A DNA stretch of 64,000 bases, from assembly GCA_964057225.1 (NCBI GenBank), contig OZ059894.1, forward strand, positions 17,080,476 through 17,144,475. Reading direction: 5' to 3'. Below are positions 33,494 through 48,300 of this stretch, piece after piece (the first letter of the stretch is position 1; each line of letters begins with the position of its first letter). The position numbers and the translations under genes were made by a program. The DNA is from Auanema rhodensis. Its lineage: Eukaryota > Nematoda > Chromadorea > Rhabditida > Rhabditidae. The notes under the pieces were generated by a model, which saw only the letters and a program-made list of their open reading frames with translations, did no database searches and was not told the origin of the DNA.

Positions 33494-36160
33494 TTGGCTA
33501 CCATTGAGACCCATCATTATATATTGAGAGACTGAAAGAGAGTGAACGGCTACGAGATCTTCAACTAACATAATCTCGTATACATGTATACATTAAGGAG
33601 TCATTCGTCTTACAGCTTTTCACAAGAGCATATCTGTTACTTGTATCCAACAGCAATCTCTTTAGTATTTTAACATTTTCTGGATTTTCCGCTTTGTGAC
33701 ACTATTCCTTTTCCATCTAAAATCTGAAAAATTCTATAACCTGTAGTAAGTTAAATGACATCTTTTAGTTCTTTTAAAATATATTTTTAAGAGTAGCGTA
33801 GAATATTCAGAAATTCATCGCAATTTTCACATTAAAATCAAATCTTCAGTTCTCTTTTTCGAATCGGCCTTACCTCTTTTTCTTTATTCACACAAAGCAC
33901 ATTAGTGAGATGAAATGATTGAGATATTAAGTAAAATACTTTCCTGATTACATCGAAAATCCTGACAATGATTCTCACGAGGCGAGGTCATTTACATTGT
34001 TATAACTGAGTTTTTAAATTTCTTTATTATGTTGTCTGAGCTATCAGTAGTCATTCGTCAAAATCTCATTGAAAACTTGCGGAAATGAAATTCTTACCGA
34101 TATCCTTCTCCTGAAGAGAAACAGGCAATGAATCAGTATAGCCCCAAGGCGATTTGAAGTGAGGTTAAAGCCACAATGACTGACAAACGATGAAGGATAT
34201 GTTGTCGGAGCTCCTCCCTTTGAACTAAGGACATACACCAATTCGTCTATTTATTCATCTTTGTCTTTCAGTTTCCTTTTCTCATTTTTCTTTTGAGTTC
34301 TTCTTGTTGTTTCTGTAAAGTTTACGTTTTAAGTTTGATAAGCTGTCGGTCACCAATTCCTTCACCATATGGTAAGCGTATGATCAAGTTCAGGCTTTTG
34401 TCTCTTAAACCTACAACATTATATATAAACTCTTAACTTGATTTGATTCTCCAATATCTAATGTACTTACCTATTTATTTCTATTTCAAAATTCTGATGA
34501 ATCAATAATAGATAATCAATCATGAACTTTTCACCGCCTTTTTGCACTCTGCCTTCACCATTTGTATAATCAAAATTCCATAAAAGAGTCATTAATAAGT
34601 TTTATTCTTAACGTGTGAATCAGCATTCGGCTTAATGGCCGACATAGAAAGCTCAATAACAAAAAAAGCTGCATCAAGCTTCGATTATCTATATGTTTGA
34701 TCTGATCAGTTATTGATTGAAATATTTCTTTTGTTAAGCCGCAAGTCCATTATTCGCTATTATTCTCTTACTTATCTGTTTATCATATACATAGCTCCAG
34801 AATAGTGAAGAAGTTGTTGTATCTTTTGATTATTCACGAAGATTTTGTATTGCATGTAATATGATTTCATTTTCTTCTTTTTATTCTCGACCTTCATTCA
34901 GTCTGACACTTTGAACTCAACTATAATACTGAAAACGAATCAGACCGTAGCAGTATTATTGCTTTATGAGCTTATGCGGGCACAGTTGTTCTTACGTATG
35001 AAACATGATCTCGTCATACGAAGTCCTTCAGATATTCTAACACATTCTATCTCTTATTCTTTCTTTCAGTTTTGTCAACTCGTATCCCTCTTTTACATCA
35101 TTTTCATCGCCTGTCTTAGCATTGTTTCAATTATGAAAAGTGTCTCTTCACAATCTTTTCCCAGTTCATCCTTAAGGACAATTTGTTCTTTAATAATTTA
35201 ACAACTCTTTTCTCATTTTGAAAAACTTAAAACAATCATTTTTAACGCCAGGGAGCCAAGAAAACTTTTTTGTTCTTTATCTAAAATTCTAGAACAAAAA
35301 ACCGGAGAAAGATAGTTTTTTGTCTCCGATTTCACATGCACTCATCCATTCTGCTCATCAGCAGTCATATCTTTATTCCCTTATTCCATACATACATGTG
35401 TTTGGATCTTGGCACTATATATCATATAGTTTCATCCAATTAGTTGTTGAGTCCTCATACACAGGCTGTCGACACGTGCCTAATCCTGTTCTAAAATCCT
35501 CATTATCTTGTCGATCGTATATGCAATGTTTTCATTTGTCTGGTAATCGAACCTAATAAGAAGACTTAATGTTGATAATTTGATCCATACTGCCCTTAAA
35601 TGAACATAGTTAATCATCTAACATTCCCATTGCATCTTCTTTGCGTAAGCAGGGAAGAAGAACCACGGAAGAATGGCCAAAGATAGACGGAAGGAAGAGA
35701 GCAAGAAAGAAGTTCACAATGAATGAGAGAGAAGAAAGTAAGAAACGGAGAGAGCACAGAAAATAAGGAAGCAACAGAGAGGGAGAGAGAAATAAAGAGC
35801 AAGTACAAAATTGGAAGAAAGGAGAAAACCCGGATGAACCCAGAACTCTATGCAGCACTTGGGTTGTTAGGGTCACTAGTTGATTGGCTGTCATTCTATT
35901 GCATTAAATTCAAAGAGTTGCAAATCGATGGAGCCAGACACAAATGAAGACGTGCCTGGAGTTCCTACGAACCTTCGTAAGGAAACTAACGCGCACGCTG
36001 GAAGATTCCAACTCGTATTCCACGACGTTGCGATCATATGGGTCAGTTTCAAAATGATGTTAGAGTCCATCTTATGCAGACGACATGGTCAAAGTAATTG
36101 CAACTATTTCAAATCCTCTAGAGATCGAATATCTTAGCTTTGAACTTCTCTATCCAAGCT

Positions 36161-36182
36161 CATCATCATCATCATCATCATC
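36161..36182. repeat. CAT trinucleotide repeat
   Basis: Seven consecutive CAT units lie about 530 bases upstream of the vab-8 start. Confidence 0.75.
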
Positions 36183-36711
36183 CTAAAGTGTTCCGTTCCA
36201 TGGACTATCATAGCAGAAACTTAAGTGGACTGAAGAAATTCTAACCGTTTTCCAGTTTTATCTAGTAGACTATGGCCATCTGGCCGATTTATCCTTTTCT
36301 CCCAATCTTTCATTATTTCTCATCCTCTGCTTAAGACTATAAGTAAAATTCCGGATATTTGAATATCTCGGCCTCCGTCTTTGATATTCATCTGTATCAT
36401 TTCTTCTTTTCCTGTTATCTCCGAATTTTCATTTCCGTTAAGCATTCGCCTTTTAGGCATTACTGTAATTTTGTATTTTATTTTAACTTGTCATTGAAAC
36501 TTTGTTTGTACTTAATACTTGCTATGTCCTCGTATTTCATTTCACCTTGCTTGCTGAACTAATATCTCTGTCATCTTAGCATTTTTTCATTTTCTTAATC
36601 GTTTTCGCTCATTACTTGTTTCTATTTGTCCTTCACTTTTCTACAAAAAGTGAGATCTTTTACTTTCAGGTTCCATCCCTTACAGCACATCTTCTTGTGC
36701 TCTTTGGGTGA

Positions 36712-39353
36712 ATGGAACGGGGTTCGCCCCATCGGCAACCGTCGTCTCCTCTTCGAACGAACAATCGAGTAAGTTTAGAATATTCTCATTTTTTGCTAAA
36801 TTTAAAAAAAATTCAAATCTTTGGATACTGAATTTACCTAAAAACTCAATGACTAAATATATGAAGAAAAAACGACCGAACTAGAAAAGAAAAAAATTCT
36901 CTCAAGTTATTAGCATATGTTACGTGACTCACGTGAATTACTAAAAACGCTTCAAAAGTTATTATTTGCTGGTTTTTTTAGTTGATTGGTTGCTAAAATT
37001 AATGTATTTTATTTTCTAATATAATTGTTATTAAATTTAAGCTACGACTATGCGCATATGTTTCACCAGATGATATTCTTAGTGGACGAGTTCAACTTAC
37101 AACTCCATGCGCAGGCACAAATCAACCTCAAATTCATATAGCCGGCAGTACGAAATCACATTCAAAATCAGCTTTTGAAAATGTCTTCAACACCGATAAT
37201 AGCCAGGTTACTCCCGTCTTATTATTGTTTTTGCAATTATTATTTTAGAATGAAGTATCAACAGCATTATTGCCTGAACTTCTACATACATTCTTTAATG
37301 GAAATGACTGTTCATTTCTATCGTTTGGCGGAAAATCGAAAGGTTAGCCAGATTATAGTTTATTTCGTTGTTTATTTGTTTATAAACCAACCCTCCCCCC
37401 ATCCATAACTATAACCTACTCATTGGGTTAATGTATTAAAGGCACACCTTACAGTCTATACTTATGACGTCATTGATCACGAATTTGCGGTTTTGTTTTA
37501 ACAATGGGATTAGCAAGGTTTAATATATTCATGAGCAAGAAAGTGATTGACACTTGTTGCAGGCTATATATAATGCCCTTTAAGAAGGAAAAGGTAGAAA
37601 ATAATAATAAAGAACCGCTTAAGTAGGAAACTCTTAGAATCCCTTAACTCCTAGTAAAGTTGACCCACGACTCATTGCTTGACAGGTCATGCCCGGATAT
37701 GTATATGCGGCACACTTTCACAATCACATCCACTTTATGTAAATGAAAGGATTGACGATGTCTTGAGGAATTTTTTCCCGTTTTCATCGGTACAATTCCG
37801 GGTGTGAATATGTAAATTATCTCTAGTTTTGTGCTATCATTACTGTACTACAGTTTTCTTATACTATTATAGTATATTATATTAACTGTTCATATGGTAT
37901 AATTAAATACTGATGATATTACCAATTGAATGGTTGAAAATGTGTGAAGAACCACCAAATATTTACTCGATTATAAGCTTGTAAGATGATGAAAGCTATG
38001 TGGTACAGTGTAGGTTAGAATAGAAGTGAGAGAATGATGACAATATTGAAAGACTGCCTAGTTCTTCAAATTTTACGATGACCGACGAGTCTCCAATTTC
38101 AAGAAAGGAGAAGTAGTAGGATGCGACTATGCAGAACATAAATATTAGGTTTTGACTCGACAGCTTTCAAGCCTTTTTCACTTAGAGAAAGGACAAGTCC
38201 TGGGGGGAGAAATAAAGAATCTCCTGAGAATTAAAGAATTGTTTCCGCTTTTTCAATGTTTGTTATTTATTTTTGCCCCTAACATATAACAAGTTGTTGC
38301 AAATTAAATATTCCGCAATTTATAAAACTACGAGAGAAAGAGAAATCAATGAAAATATTTCAAAATTATCATATTAGTTTTTGAAATTGAACATATGTTA
38401 TTTAGGGAAATCTGCTTTACTATATGGCAATGGACCTGAATCTCCCGGTCTTATTCAAACTGCGGTGGAATCCGTATTCAATATGATTGAGGAATGCAGG
38501 TATTTTCAATTTTTCATATAAAAATTACTTAATTGTACTAATCAAGTTTTATAATATTCATACTATAGGTCTAAACGAACTGATGTCCGGTTACAGCTTA
38601 GGCTATCCGCACTTCACTATTCCCAAAGGGAAAACACCTTAACCGATCTACTTAGCACCTTTAATCCAGGTTTGTGACAGATATTCTATTGTTATTGTTG
38701 AATAATTTAATCATTGGTTATAATTGCAATCTTATCATATTTATCTTAGATCCACGCCGACACCCCGTTCGTATAGCTGAAGATAGCCGTTATGGTACGC
38801 TGGATATTGAGAATGAAAGTTTAATCAAAGTTGAATCTGCCGAACAAGCGCTATTTTATCTGAACAGTGTGATTGATCATCGATTAGTTGGTACGTTTTC
38901 TCAGAATACTTGATGTACAAACTTCATAACACTCGGGAATGTGAACATATCATATTGGTTGAGAATATAATATTGACACTATAGAAACATGATTGATGAT
39001 GTATATTTCTAGAAGATGAGGAGACATATCGCTCAAATCATCTATTTATCTTCTTCTCCTTGTATGGATATAAAACGAATGGCGCCGAGCTGGAAGGTAT
39101 GTATGCCGATCATGATAGTAAACTTGTCATTCGAGCAATAACATCATTATGACGATCATCACAATCTAAAAGGAATTATATTATATCTACGCTTGCAGGT
39201 GGCCGACGTCGTTTTTGCTTAGCAGATGTCGGAATTGGCGAACGTAATTCTCAAAAAGGCGAACTGACAATGCCCGTTATTGGAAGCATTCTTTTAGCAT
39301 TATTTCAAGGACAAAAACATCTGCCTTCGAGGTATGTTATTAATTGATTGTAA

Positions 39354-39385
<32 letters not shown>

Positions 39386-42300
39386 TTATTTATTTATTTA
39401 TTAAATCATAAGCATATTGCACTCTTCATGATTGTGCTTGAATTCCCGCATACCTTTTGAGATATTGTCAGACTCCTTGAGCTGGCTGATACAACACTTA
39501 ACCATATTTGGCGAAACTGCCTTTCTTGTCCTCGATCATCCATCTTCTTTTATATTATTTTCATCTTTTATTTATTTCTATTCTTTCTTAATCATTTGCT
39601 CTCTTCCTTTCTTCCTCTCTACATGCTCTCAATATCTCTCAGCTCTTCTTATAATTGTTTCACACGCTCAAACAGCAGTCTTTACGACGTTTTACTGCCC
39701 AATTGCGTTATTTATCTTTGCGTTTTGAGCACACACGTGCCGTAGTCCGACCTCACGTATGATCATGCCGCCTGCCCGCCTACTTCTAGGTACTTCACGA
39801 CCCCACCTTTCCAACCCACCCATGCTTGACCAACTAAGCCTTATACAGTTTATAATATATTCCTATGTGAGATCGATATAGGTGTTGTAGAATATTATTT
39901 GGGAATGGGGTGTTATCCTCATTCCGATTTCAAGCTCCGCCCATCTTCATTGCTCCAGACTGATCCGATTTCAGCTGACTGTAACAGGGACTCTGCCTCA
40001 CAGTGGGAGATCCTTGTTCGCTTAGACTAATTAGGATTGTATACCACTCTTGTACGCACAAATCATTGCCACAAGAGTACAGATTGCTGTCCCATTTCTA
40101 GTCTGACCTAGCTACATGATATCAAATTCATTTCACAGTAATTATTCTTACGGCTAATTCTATTTCTATTTTACATTTCTTTTATATATTGCTTCCCAAA
40201 ATTAATTTGACCTTCTGGTGCTGTTTCTTTTCGCCATCTTTTTTTGAAATACTGCTTACACGCTTAACACAATCTGACCTAGCTTATAATCTGTGTACAC
40301 TTTGCTTCAATCGTCTAATTCATATCTTATTTCCTCAGAGGAATACTTTTTTTTCGGCGTATTTACTTCTGATTTGTATTTTATTTGTTTTTCATCGTCG
40401 TAGCCTTTTGCTTATTTCATTTCATCTCACACCTTCCTATCGGATCCTTCTTTTCTTTCTTTTCATCTCTTGCCTCGTTTGCATATTCTCACTTTCTCGC
40501 TCTTCTCATTTCGCGATCGTTCTTATATTTTGCTTAATTTTATTTTTTATATTTCCGTATATCTTCGTTCCCAGCCATTCATCATCTAAATCGTTATTTT
40601 CTGAGTTTCTTCTCTTGGTTATGCCTCGAGTGCCGCATAGGTAGTACCCCTAAAGTAGATAAATCGTTCAAATGGCACATGTCTCATTTTCCTAATCCTT
40701 TTCGAAGTCTTTCTGCTTGCCGCTTTTCCATTTTCTCCTGTTTTTAAAGGGGGTTGAAGCTTTGCCACCCAAGCAGCTCTTTCACGCCATCTTTCTTGGG
40801 GATTCTTAAAACTTGAACTTTCACACCTCTCGGTAACAGAAATAAAACATAAAACTCCCAACATGCTCATTAGTTACATATGATATGTGAACGCAATGTA
40901 TGAACAGTGAGATATCTATATAATATGGGATAACACAGCTGTTTTTTGCCCTACAATAGTACATATCTGAGTTTTTATCTTTTTTTATTTTAATAATAAA
41001 AGCATACATCATATAGTTATTATTGAGATGCACACGTTGTTTTAATGCTATCGCCTTCATAATGATTTGAGCAAAAGACAGTCCGGTTCTATTGCTAGCT
41101 CAAATGCCTGCTGCATTCGATCTTGTTCTTTGTTTGAACTCATCTTCACGGCAATTAATTGATTATTTTCGGATGAATTGATAAAATACAATATTCATTG
41201 TAATATACAACCTATAAGTCAGCTATCAAAGAATTTGTTAACAGTCTGTTGTTTTGTCGGCTTGTTTTATTGTATGACAGATATAGCCAGCCGATTCACT
41301 ATTAGGTGTTGTATCTGTTCTATTGGCTTTTTCCTTTGAATTGCTATGTTCTTTACCATTTCTATCGATACCCTTCATTTTTCTTACTGAATTCCATTTC
41401 TGGCGGCATTTCTCTTTCATCTTGTGCGCGGTAAGAAATTCATTAATCACAGAACTGACGAAAAGCATTAGGATTAATGATGTTTGCTTGGATCTGTATG
41501 TTTCAAATGGGTTTCACCTCAATTCTCACTATTTAATTCGTATACGATGTATTCTAATACTTATTCTTGAGTCACATACTTTGGTTACTACTGGCTAGTT
41601 CGTTAGTCAATTTATCTTTCTTATTCATTCTTGCCCGACTTCTTAGTCCCAGTTTCCGTAGCCTCGTCGCCACTTCGTTGTGTCGGCTTGTGTATAATCT
41701 GTCATCCGTGTACTCCCGGACAGAGGCTTGAATTGTGTCGTCCCTTGAGATCATTTAAATGAAATTCCTTTAGCAGGCTATGCTAAAGGCATCGTTTCCG
41801 GCTAAGGGTAGAAAATTCTGAACAAGTAGATGAAAAGATGATTACATAGTATGCTAGACATGATGTCTATGACGAGTGACGATAACACTTTCCGCCTGCG
41901 TTTAGGTTCTCGGGCATTCTTTCATCCGGGCACATCTATACCTTTTGATACTTTGCGGCATTTGAATAGAAACTTAAACAGACTTTTGTTCATTTTGCTG
42001 TGGTTTCGGCAGCCTGAACTCACTTATCCCGCCTGTTCAAACTTCTCACTTGTCAATTAATTATATATTCACAGTTCTTCAAGGTTGTGTTTTCTCGTTT
42101 CTGACGTTTCTCAAGTGAAGTCCGATGAGATTATATTTATTAATTGCTATTACTTGCTTTGATGTATTCTTAGTTACTATATATAAGTTTACCAGCTTTA
42201 ATTATTAAATTGGATATCATGCCTCCTGTTTTCTATATTGTTTCTTCTGATAATATATATTACATTTGAACAAGTATAACTTAGAAGTATACTTCATTAC

Positions 42301-45300
42301 CAAAAGTCTCAATCATGCTATTAATTAGGAAGTGACTTTCGATGAGAAGTTACATTGAATCTTCCGATTACCCTAGGCCATATATACTTTAGAACATCAT
42401 CAAGTACTCACTCCTATTCATTAATGTCTCTATACTTATCTATCTCATCTTCACTTAGGCTTTGAAACTGTAGATTTAATGAACAACTTTATTGATTTCG
42501 TTCACTTTGCCCTTGGTGTGAACATGGTTAGACGATATGACCAATTAGTCTGTCCAAGTACTGCCATAAGGGTAACTCACCTCATTAAGCTTTTTTTCAG
42601 TGTCAACAACATTTCTTAACTTTCAAGGTCATTTATCTTTATATCCCATCTGAACATATTCTGATTAATTCTTACTCATCATCAATAATACATTTTTTTG
42701 CTATTTCTTTGAGTTTATTGAGTTAGGAACAGTTGTTAACAACGTCTTCTTCTATTCTGTCTTGAAGTTTAATGTTTAATTATATTATTTCAATTGAAAT
42801 TGAGAAAGAATTGTGAGAAAATGATGTTCAATGCTGTTAAGTTTGTTTTTTCTCTCAAGTTTTTTCTCAATGTTATACTAGTAATTGATCTGCGTACATA
42901 CTTATTGAAATTCCTTCATCTCTTCTCAAATTGTTCTCACTTAAAATACTTTTAAATATTGATAATAAGTGTTAACAGATTCTTTTTTTTCAGAGAAAAT
43001 ACACTGTGTCAGCTTATTCGCTGTGGTCTATATTGTTCACGGTTATCAACATTACTGTGTAGTTTCGCTTCAAAAACGGACGACAACGAGAATATTCTAC
43101 AACTGGCGTCTAAATTGGCTCGATTTCGACGAAATCGTATTCACGTGGCTAAGGTAAGCGAAGCTGTATAAGTGTGCTATTAGGAATAATGTGAAGAGTC
43201 GGCAAAAGGTTTTTGAATAAAAACTGGATGAAAGCTCAGTATTCAGCATATCTTTATGCTACTCTCTTGTTCTCGCCTTCCGTTAATCTAATTCTCATCT
43301 TACCGGCAGTTCATTATGCCGACGTATACTGTCAAAGAATAGACTAATTTGAATAGCTTTTATGCATTGTTTTCTTTTCGTTTTCTCTGCTTTTAATTGG
43401 CTCAAGATCTTAACAAAATGAAAAGTATATATAAGTACCATATAAGGAAGAGGCAGAGCGAGAAGAAATGAAGTGGCTGTGCAAGCTTCTATTATGCTCG
43501 CCTAAAAGACCTGGCCCAACCTCTCATGACTAAACCAGAGTTGCTTTCATCTTTCCGGTAGAAGCAAGCTATAAGAGAATTGGTGATTTTTGAATAATAT
43601 CCTTCTCATATGTCTTAGGTTAATCTCACTAAATACCATCTGCCCCAAAATGATATTTTTCTTATAATATTAGCGTATACACCCCCGCATCCTCACTGTC
43701 CCTGGAAAATGATCGCATGCGACAGTTACTTTAGCTTGTTTTTCCTTAAAATAGATAAATCATTGATTTTTGAACATTTTGCACGATATTTTTTATGAAG
43801 TATTGTTATTATAACAACAAAAACAAACATCTATCATATTTTTCGACTTCTATCACTCATTTCTCTCGTACTTCTATCTTTTTGCATCAAAAAAGTGTCA
43901 GATAAAGCGGTCAACCATGATGTACCCTTTCGGCTCGAGAACAGCAATTACTGGCTCTTCAGATTCGTGATGGACACTTCTCACTTGCTGGTCATCAAAA
44001 TTTTCCCATTTTTGGCAATTCTTCTTCAATAAATCAGTCTTTCGACTCACAAATCATATATAATTTAATTTGACTTTTTTTTGCTTTTTTTGAGTTTATA
44101 CAACTGATTGGTACTATTTCTCTCAAAATCATAAAAGCTGATAGTTTGGACATATTCATTCATCTTCATTTTCTTTTAAGTTATGCTTATTCGATATGCT
44201 TCACATATAATTAATCTCCAACATATGTATAAACCTATAGCATTTCGATGTGTCTGTTCAAACTATTATATTATATAAACTATGTATACAATATTGCTTG
44301 TTTCAGCCAACAACCGACAATTGTTCCTCTGTATCCGGCAGCAAACGCTCAGAGCTTGAAAGCGGAAGCGAGATGAGTACAGTGGATACGGTCATTTATA
44401 TGGGGCCATCATCTGGAACATCATCTGGACCTCGTACACTTCATCGCTCACCTAAAATTATTCCTCCACGTAGTCCCAGTCAGAGTTCAAAGGTATGTAT
44501 TAACCTTATTCTATATATTAAAAAAATTGTCATTGCTATGAATCAAATGTTGTTTCACAACTTGCCAACAGTATAAGGCTTGCCGATCAGGCGACATGTA
44601 ATTAATCTAAAATCGTTTATATAACCCTTTACGGTCATCTGGGCGTTTTGGCAAAAAAAAGAATCCCGTTTTCTTCGTGGGTTTATTCAATTTTCCTGAT
44701 TGATAGAGAGATACCCTGTTTTACTCATCCATCAAGTTCACTTACCACTTCTGAGCGTCAATGTCTAACAATAGCAACCTTTTTATATTTCGGTACATGA
44801 GCTGAACAGGCGTTAATCGAAAAATCTATAAACTTATTCTTTCTGATCTTTACATTGTTCTGATTGAGACAGAAAGAGTCTTATTTTATTCATAAAAGTG
44901 CGAGTTCAGTTCGTATAAGAAAAAAAAATGTTTTTTTTTTCTAAGATGTTCTCTTTAGTATTTGAACAACATCGACTATTATGAATACATTAATCATATA
45001 CTTCCATTCCAAATATTTTTTTTTCTAATCTTAGGTGACTCAAACCTCTGACAGCTCAACTCGCACATGTTCAACATCTATTCCACCAATGTTACAGGTG
45101 TGACACTTTTATTAAACTATTTGAATAATTTTTAAAATCTTTATTATGATGAAGATGTATCTTTTGTAGCAGAATAATTGATTTAATTTATTATTACTAT
45201 TCAGGGACACACGCCATTCTTGTCGGCCACCTTGAGACTTTATAACGATTTATGTTCTCCTCCTAGTACGTCGTATGACGTCAGCACCGCTTTTGGAGGA

Positions 45301-48300
45301 AAATGCAATGAGGTATAGTAAATGCTTTTATCATAAACTTAATTATTTGATCTTTTAGAATCGTGACGATTTTGGTATTACAATTGCTCCACCAAAGAAA
45401 GCTAAAAATCGGTATGTTCATAATGGTTATTTTTTAAATATTTTCAACTAAAATAATACCAAAAGTAAGTTTTGCTACTGAAAAGCAGGCTGGGAGGTTT
45501 GGAAAAAATGATCCCGATCATAGTTGATGAGTGACAAACGATCAGCTCAGTCGTTGAGCGACTGCTATTTCTCATTTTATGAGTGCAGCTGACTTATCAG
45601 GGGTGGAAAATTCCGACTGATCTGCTACTAGCTCTTCATCATTTCAATGAACTTAATCAATCTGGTCGGATAATGCCGCGTTTTATTTGAGTTCTGACAC
45701 GTTCAATGCTAGACAGGTGCTGCAACTCGTTTTATGATATCCAACTTTCATTTGGTTCGTCAGGCTTAAGCGCGTTCAGTTGTCGAATCATATTTTTTCT
45801 ATTTTTTTTGTTATTTAATTGTACTTTTTAATATTCACTATGTTTAGCGTAAGTATGGATGATGAGAAGCGGATGGCCATTATGGACTGGATCGAACAGT
45901 GCGATCATGGTAGCATCTGTTTTGAAGATGACCGCTTATTAGATGCCTCAGGTGTTCGGGTAAGATTTTGCTCTTTGAATGCAAATAATGAAATAAATAA
46001 TATACAGGAATGTGTCATATTATCTCACCCGTTAGAAGATATAATTGAAATGGATGAAGAATCTTTGAAAGAATCTTTAAGGTATGTAAGATTATCAGTA
46101 TAATTACTATAATACATTTTTCAGAAGTTTACGTGATTCTCACCCTCTTCGAATTTTAAGTAAAGAAGCACTTGATAAAGTCGAAAGTTTGAATGAGAAA
46201 CCAGCATTGGTTAGAGGTTCAAACGGTTCCAATGGCTTTACCGGTCATAATTTACACGATTCTGATGAAGATGCGCTCGAAAAAGCCATGGAAGCTTCAG
46301 TGTCTTCTATGCGCTCTCACGAAATTCTTTCCCGACTTCACAACAATATAGTTGAATCTATGAAGCAGAATGGAGAAGCCATACAAGTAAGCGAAATTCA
46401 AATTATGAAAATTTTCAATCAACTTATGTTTATATATTACAAAAATAAGTTTATAGTCGAATAATTCTATAATTAGCTGTCAAAAAAAACGTTCTGTAGC
46501 AATGATTTGCTATTGTTTATGATTATTTTTTTCTAAACAAAATGAGAGCTAGATCAGCATAAATTAAGATGCAATTTTGAATTTTCACACATTTTCTATT
46601 TTTTTGAAATTTCAAACGTTTGAAATCTTCAAATAAAATACAATATTCTTTTTGAAAATCAGGTTCATTTTCATTTTTTCATTTTACTGAATATTTCTTT
46701 TGCTTTAACTTTCTCGCAGTCTCTAAATCTATCTTGCTGCCTCTCTCTCTCATCTTGCTTTTGGATTTGTATATATATATAGGCGGTATTCATAAACAAA
46801 TCTGCAAACAATTGCAACACGATATCCGGATTGAATAATGAGCAGCTGAAATTGCACATATCTTCCTTCAAATACCGCTACATGAGGGGTGAACATGCAT
46901 GTAGGATGAAAAGAAAATATTTATAAAGCTGCTGTTTACATAATTATGTTAATCAAGTTTGTGTTGTAGGGAATATCGTTGACAACGGGAACTCCAAGTG
47001 AGATGGATCTATATAGGCGAGCGAGCCAGCTCGAAGAATATGCTTTACAACGAGTAAAGGTAACTAAATACCTGAAGTTTGAATGCTTAGTTTTGACATG
47101 ATTGTGTAGGAGATAGAAGACGAAAAGAATCAGAAGAAAAGTAAATTGTTGCTCAATTGTTGTCAAGCCAGTATGCTATCATCTGGCAGCACTGTCGTTG
47201 ATGGACAGCTATTGGAGAAGAAACAGAAAGAGCGTGAGGAGGACGAGAAACGTCAGGAGCTTAAAGCTCGTAGGCAACAGTTAAAACTTGAAGAAAGTGA
47301 ACTTCGCCGTGAACGCCAAATGATTGATAAGGTAAGCAGCAGTTGTTTTTCTTTGAAAATGTAGTAGAGCAAAATCTTTACCAATGTATTAAATTCCAGC
47401 AGCTGGATGGCAGGTCCTTACCTTCTGCTCTTATGCGACAAATCACATATCAGCTTCATAATTTAGCCGTGAATAAAAATAGGTATTAATATTTTGAAAA
47501 TTCTAAGATTTCGTATCATGAAAAAAAGCTTCTGGTTACATTATTTTTGTTTTTTTAGTGCCAAAATGCGTGGAGCCTCTGATTCATTGCCATCAACACC
47601 AACAATTTCACATAAGAAACTCAATATTCCATGCAGGTACTTATATTATTTTATTCATATATCTATATCTTATTACAAAATGTAGTTCATTTTTATGAAT
47701 TCCATTTTAGAACGCCATCGCTTACTAATTGCTCATCTCTTCTATCCAATGCTCAACCATCTACATCAATACCTAAAATCACGAAAAGAGAGGGTAGCCA
47801 CTCCAGAAAGACAAGCAAATCTAGAGAAAAGCGAGATCGGCGTAATTCGGAAGATAAAGAAGAAATACGTTCCCCTTATGCTAAGGCAAGTTCAAAGATA
47901 TTCAGTGAAAATATATGCTGACTAATATTTCTATGCAAATTATTTCTAAAATATCATGATGTAGCGAACAAAGTAACACTCTAATTCAATTGGTATCAAT
48001 TGGGGTCTCAGTAATCTGGCTACTACTATATGAGATCATAATTAAGCTTCTGCCTGATGAATGTATGAGTAACTAGAAAGCCTAAAATCTTACAAAGGGG
48101 CTGAATTTCGAGATTTTAGATAGAATAGTTGTTGAGTATTATAGCACAGAACGGTCGCATTCCATACATTCGTTTATAAACTTCTTACAAATGCTTAATT
48201 AATCCAAATTTTTTCTAGGTCACAAGCCCTCGTTTGTGCAATGGACCATCTAGCAGCGGAAGAGGATCTGATGCTGGGGATGACTCTTCTGTTATACCAA

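Larger units (their letters stand above)
24645..36711. other. 12 kb gene-poor region upstream of vab-8
   Basis: No stretch has the run of conserved exons seen in the flanking genes. It is AT-rich with many pyrimidine-rich plus-strand blocks and a purine-rich block at about 35640-35840. The likely content is distant regulatory sequence and perhaps non-coding 5' exons of vab-8. Possible small coding units at 30596-30799 and 33326-33493, a coding-like block at 29100-29690 and a hairpin at 30419-30504 are listed separately. Confidence 0.5.
39332..42993. other. 3.7 kb intron of vab-8
   Basis: Donor GTATGT follows CCTTCGAG at 39331 and the acceptor TTTTTTTTCAG ends at 42993. It contains a TA/TTTA microsatellite, long pyrimidine-rich tracts (39500-40620) and coding-like fragments on the minus strand (40619-42060). 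Confidence 0.75.

Noticed and set aside
35928-36042. Possible first vab-8 exon beginning MEPDTNEDVPGV
   Set aside because: Joining it to the next exon cannot keep the kinesin frame, because a TGA lies in the required frame just before the ATG at 36712. It may be non-coding or unrelated.
40189-40644. 151-codon hydrophobic frame in the vab-8 intron resembling a membrane protein
   Set aside because: It comes from a long T/C-rich tract that yields Leu, Phe and Ser by composition; no receptor motif or splice support.
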